Source of the DNA: Gymnogyps californianus
Lineage: Eukaryota > Chordata > Aves > Accipitriformes > Cathartidae
Direction of reading: 5' to 3'
DNA: 64,000 nt
NCBI RefSeq assembly: GCF_018139145.2
Contig: NC_059500.1
Location: 22,053,437-22,117,436 of the forward strand
A program made the translations under genes and the position numbers. The notes below the pieces were generated by a model. That model was not told the DNA's origin and ran no database searches. It saw only the letters and a program-made list of their open reading frames with translations. This document shows positions 61,802 to 64,000 of the stretch, one piece after another. Each line of letters starts with the position of its first letter. The first letter of the stretch is position 1.

Positions 61802-62691
61802 TCACAGGCACGGAGTTGCAGTGGTGCCTTGCCAGCCTTGCTGGAGGCTGCTCAATCCACCTAGGTTGGCCCTCATCTTCTGGAGGGTCCACACCATGGG
61901 CTGAATGTCATCCTCCGCAGGGCATACCTTGATGGGCTGTGCCCACTCTTCTGCGGCGTCCATGTCTATCAGTTCCTCGTCATCCTTTCTTGGATGTTTA
62001 GCAAGGGGCTTGTCCTGGTTTCGGCTGGGACAGAGTTAACTTTCTTTTTAGTAGCTGGTACAGTGCTGTGTTTTGGATTTAGTGTGAGAATAGTGTTGAT
62101 AACACTCTGATGTTTTAGTTGTTGCTAAGTAGCGCTTATCTTAAGCCAAGGACTTTTCAGTTTCCCATGCTCTACCAGCTCTTCCCCCCCCCCCTTCTTT
62201 TGTTGCATTCCTTTTCATTACTATTATTATTATATTTCATTATTACTATTGTTAGTATTATATTTTACTTTAGTTATTAAACTGTTCTTATCTCAACCCA
62301 TGAGTTTTACTTTTTTTTTCCTTTGCTTCCCTCCTCCTCACCCCACTGGGAGGGGGAGGGGGAAGCGGCTGCGTGGTGCTGAGTTGCTGACTGGGGTTAA
62401 ACCACGACAGGGCTGCAGAGTGATGTCAACTTTGTTTGTGGTGAATTTCCTCTTCCTCCCCAGCTGCACCACTGGATCTATCCTTCAGGCTTTGCGGCAC
62501 ACCACGCAAAGGCTGGCAGTCTCTGCCTGATGCTTGCCTGCACCCAGCCTCCTCCAAGTCTCCTTGGTGCTCCAGGAACCAGAAACTTGGCGAGTGATGG
62601 CCAGTAGCAGGGATGACTTTTTTATGGGGCCGGGGACAGTGGGCAGTGAGGTGGTGTGTGCCAACAGGAGGCTACTGTGATGTTGGCCCAC
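61802..62691 (-). pseudogene. Minus-strand reading frame split by a solo LTR, gene unknown
   Basis: Two flanks of the LTR at 62011-62409 form one frame. The upstream flank (62415-62691) reads MGQHHSSLLLAHTTSLPTVP onward, has an in-frame TGA at 62485-62487, then RIDPVVQLGRKRKFTTNKVD. The downstream flank reads KHPRKDDEELIDMDAAEEWA onward to a TGA at 61802-61804. Removing the LTR and one GGGCT copy leaves exactly 93 codons between the two TGAs, all open. The C-terminal part is acidic, then neutral, in CpG-containing DNA with AATAAA about 175 nt downstream. This suggests a terminal exon or retrocopy, now disrupted. I do not recognise the family. Confidence 0.35.
62011..62409 (+). mobile_element. 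Solo LTR with a ~210-bp internal deletion (399 bp)
   Basis: Starts TGTCCTGGTTTCGGCTGGGA and ends AAACCACGACA, with perfect target duplications GGGCT at 62006-62010 and 62410-62414. Same subfamily as 17961-18569 (both read TTATTAAACTGTTCTTATCTC). Relative to that copy, everything between TCTGCCAGC (about 18130) and the poly-C run (about 18336) is missing, including the TATA box region; the ATTAAA poly(A) signal is kept. The junction sits at CCAGCTC|TTCCCCC (about 62180). Confidence 0.92.
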
Positions 62692-62994
62692 ACGTGGCCA
62701 AATATGCCTCCAGCATATTATAACACTCCAGTGGTAGCGTTAGCTGCTACTGGGGGTGCCGACCCAATAGATACTGATTCCTGTGCAGTATGAGTTGGGG
62801 CCAGTCTGTGGCTCCCATATTGAAAAGCTGAATGATGGAAAAATTGAAGGAAGGTGCTCGACACAAATTCAACCCGGCTGGGGAAGACAAGCAATTGTAA
62901 TTACACTCTGTCTTACAATCACACCCAAGCATGGTTACAATTCAAATGTAACAGAATACCAGCTGGTATCCACTCTTACCTAAAAACCTCACAG
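62692..62994. other. No gene seen
   Basis: Short unique-looking stretch between the split reading frame and the polypurine tract. No signal recognised. Confidence 0.45.
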
Positions 62995-64000
62995 TAAGGA
63001 GGGGGGAGGAGAAGCGGGGGAGGAGGAGGAAGATGAACAAGAAAAGGAACAGGAAAAGCAGGAGGAACAGGAAGAAGAAGAGAAGTAGGATAAACAGGAG
63101 GATGAGGAGGAGAAACCATAAGAGGAGGAGGAGGAAGCAGAAAAGGATGAACAGGAGGAGGAATAAGAGGAGGAGGATGAGCAAAAGGACAAGAATGTGA
63201 AAGCGGAGGATGATGACAAGAAAGAGGAGGAAGATGATCAAAAGCAGAGTGAGATGGAGGATAATTTGGGGAAAAAGGAACAGGAGAAAGAAAAACAGGT
63301 GGAAGCAGAGAAGGAGAAAAAAGAAGAGCAGGAAAAAGAGGAGGAGGAGGAACAGAAGGAGAAGAGGAAGGAGGAGGAAGAAAAATCAGAAAGTGAGAAA
63401 AAGAAGGAGGTGAAGGAGAAACAGGAGTAGGTCAATTAAGAAGAGAAGGAAGAAGGGGAGGCACAGGAGGAGGAGAAAGAAAAGGGAAAGAAAAAGGAGG
63501 AGGAGAAAGAGCAAAGGGAAAAAAAAGAGGAGGAGGAGGCGAAACAGGAGGAGGAAAAGGAGGCAAAACAAGAGAGGAGCTACAAGAGGAGGAGTAACAA
63601 GACGACGAGGAGGAGAAATGAGATGAGGAGGAGAGGAGGAGAAACAAGAGGAGGAGGAGGAGGTTGAAAAGGCACAGGAATAGGATGAGGAGGGACAGGA
63701 GGAACAGGAGAATGAACAGGACAAAGTTCAGGATCTGGAGTTGGAGGAAGAGGAGGAGGAGGAGGCACAGGAGAAACAGCAGAAACAGGATGAGGAGAAG
63801 ATCAAGAAGAGGAGAATGAGAAGCAACAGAAAGAGAAGAATACTGAACAAAAGGAAAAGGAGGAGGAGGAACGAGAGAGGAGAAGAAATAAAGGGGAGAA
63901 GGAACAGGAAGTTGAGAGGAGAAACAGAAGGAAAATGAGGCAGAGGTGGGTGACGAAGGAAAGGAGGAGGAGAAGTAACAACAAGATGAGAAACAGCTGG
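62995..64000. repeat. ~1-kb purine-rich imperfect trinucleotide (GAG/AGG)n tract, runs off the window
   Basis: The plus strand is almost entirely A and G with scattered C and few T: irregular GAG, GAA, AAG, AGG and CAG triplets. The 3-base phase is held over long stretches, so one frame reads as Glu/Lys/Gln-rich peptide (an open part at 63197-63430 includes AEDDDKKEEEDDQKQSE) and the minus strand reads as Ser/Leu-rich. Stops interrupt every frame. It is best read as a decayed simple repeat, not a gene. Such tracts can form triplex (H-DNA) structures and are hard to assemble. Confidence 0.8.

Noticed and set aside
63197..63430. Glu/Lys-rich coding gene in the polypurine tract
   Set aside because: Stops interrupt all frames and the composition follows directly from imperfect GAG/AAG triplets; treated as simple repeat.
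1..64000. CRISPR arrays, operons, tRNA or rRNA genes, bacterial mobile elements
   Set aside because: None found; the repeat content is vertebrate (avian) throughout and spaced repeats of CRISPR type are absent.

Overview
The window reads as bird nuclear DNA, most likely from a neoavian. It is AT-rich and dominated by intron-like or intergenic sequence. The interspersed repeats are almost all CR1 LINEs ending in the avian tail ATTCTATGAT(TCT), plus solo LTRs of one TGTCCTGGTTT...AAACCACGACA family. No L1, no Alu-like SINE, no tRNA or rRNA gene and no bacterial-style operon was seen. I recognise no complete protein-coding gene by name.

Layout. 1-11 kb: mostly unannotatable sequence, with two protein-like minus-strand exon candidates (898-963; a terminal exon at 4703-4939 with an AATAAA at 4483-4488) and weak old LINE relics, the clearest at 3400-3700. 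11.3-12.8 kb: a long decayed plus-strand CR1. 15.87-16.04 kb: a CR1 tail. 17.96-18.57 kb: a complete solo LTR. 24.4-24.8 kb: a small GC- and CpG-rich island. 28.0-29.0 kb: an ancient CR1/L3 relic. 35.9-36.8 kb and 38.9-40.15 kb: two younger plus-strand CR1 copies with long open frames (271 and 372 codons). 44-45 kb: an ancient minus-strand CR1/L3 relic. 46.2-48.6 kb: one minus-strand CR1 split by two separate solo-LTR insertions. 51.2-51.8 kb: another solo LTR. 52.0-52.8 and 54.7-56.2 kb: more CR1. 53.3 kb: a further minus-strand exon candidate. 61.6-62.7 kb: a GC-rich minus-strand reading frame with a downstream AATAAA, split by a solo LTR that has lost its middle. 63.0-64.0 kb: about 1 kb of purine-rich imperfect trinucleotide repeat running off the window.

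How it fits together: this is a repeat-insertion landscape rather than a pathway. The CR1 copies are 5'-truncated, as is usual for target-primed LINE insertion. All five LTRs are solo, each between 5-bp target duplications (two pairs with one mismatch), so each is a separate provirus insertion later collapsed by LTR-LTR recombination. The exon candidates may belong to one or more minus-strand genes whose other exons are not identifiable here; their reading phases do not join into a single model. I found no convincing new biological system. The best leads are the nested LTR/CR1 locus, the LTR-split reading frame near 62 kb, the exon candidates, the CpG-rich small reading frame near 24.5 kb and the terminal polypurine tract.
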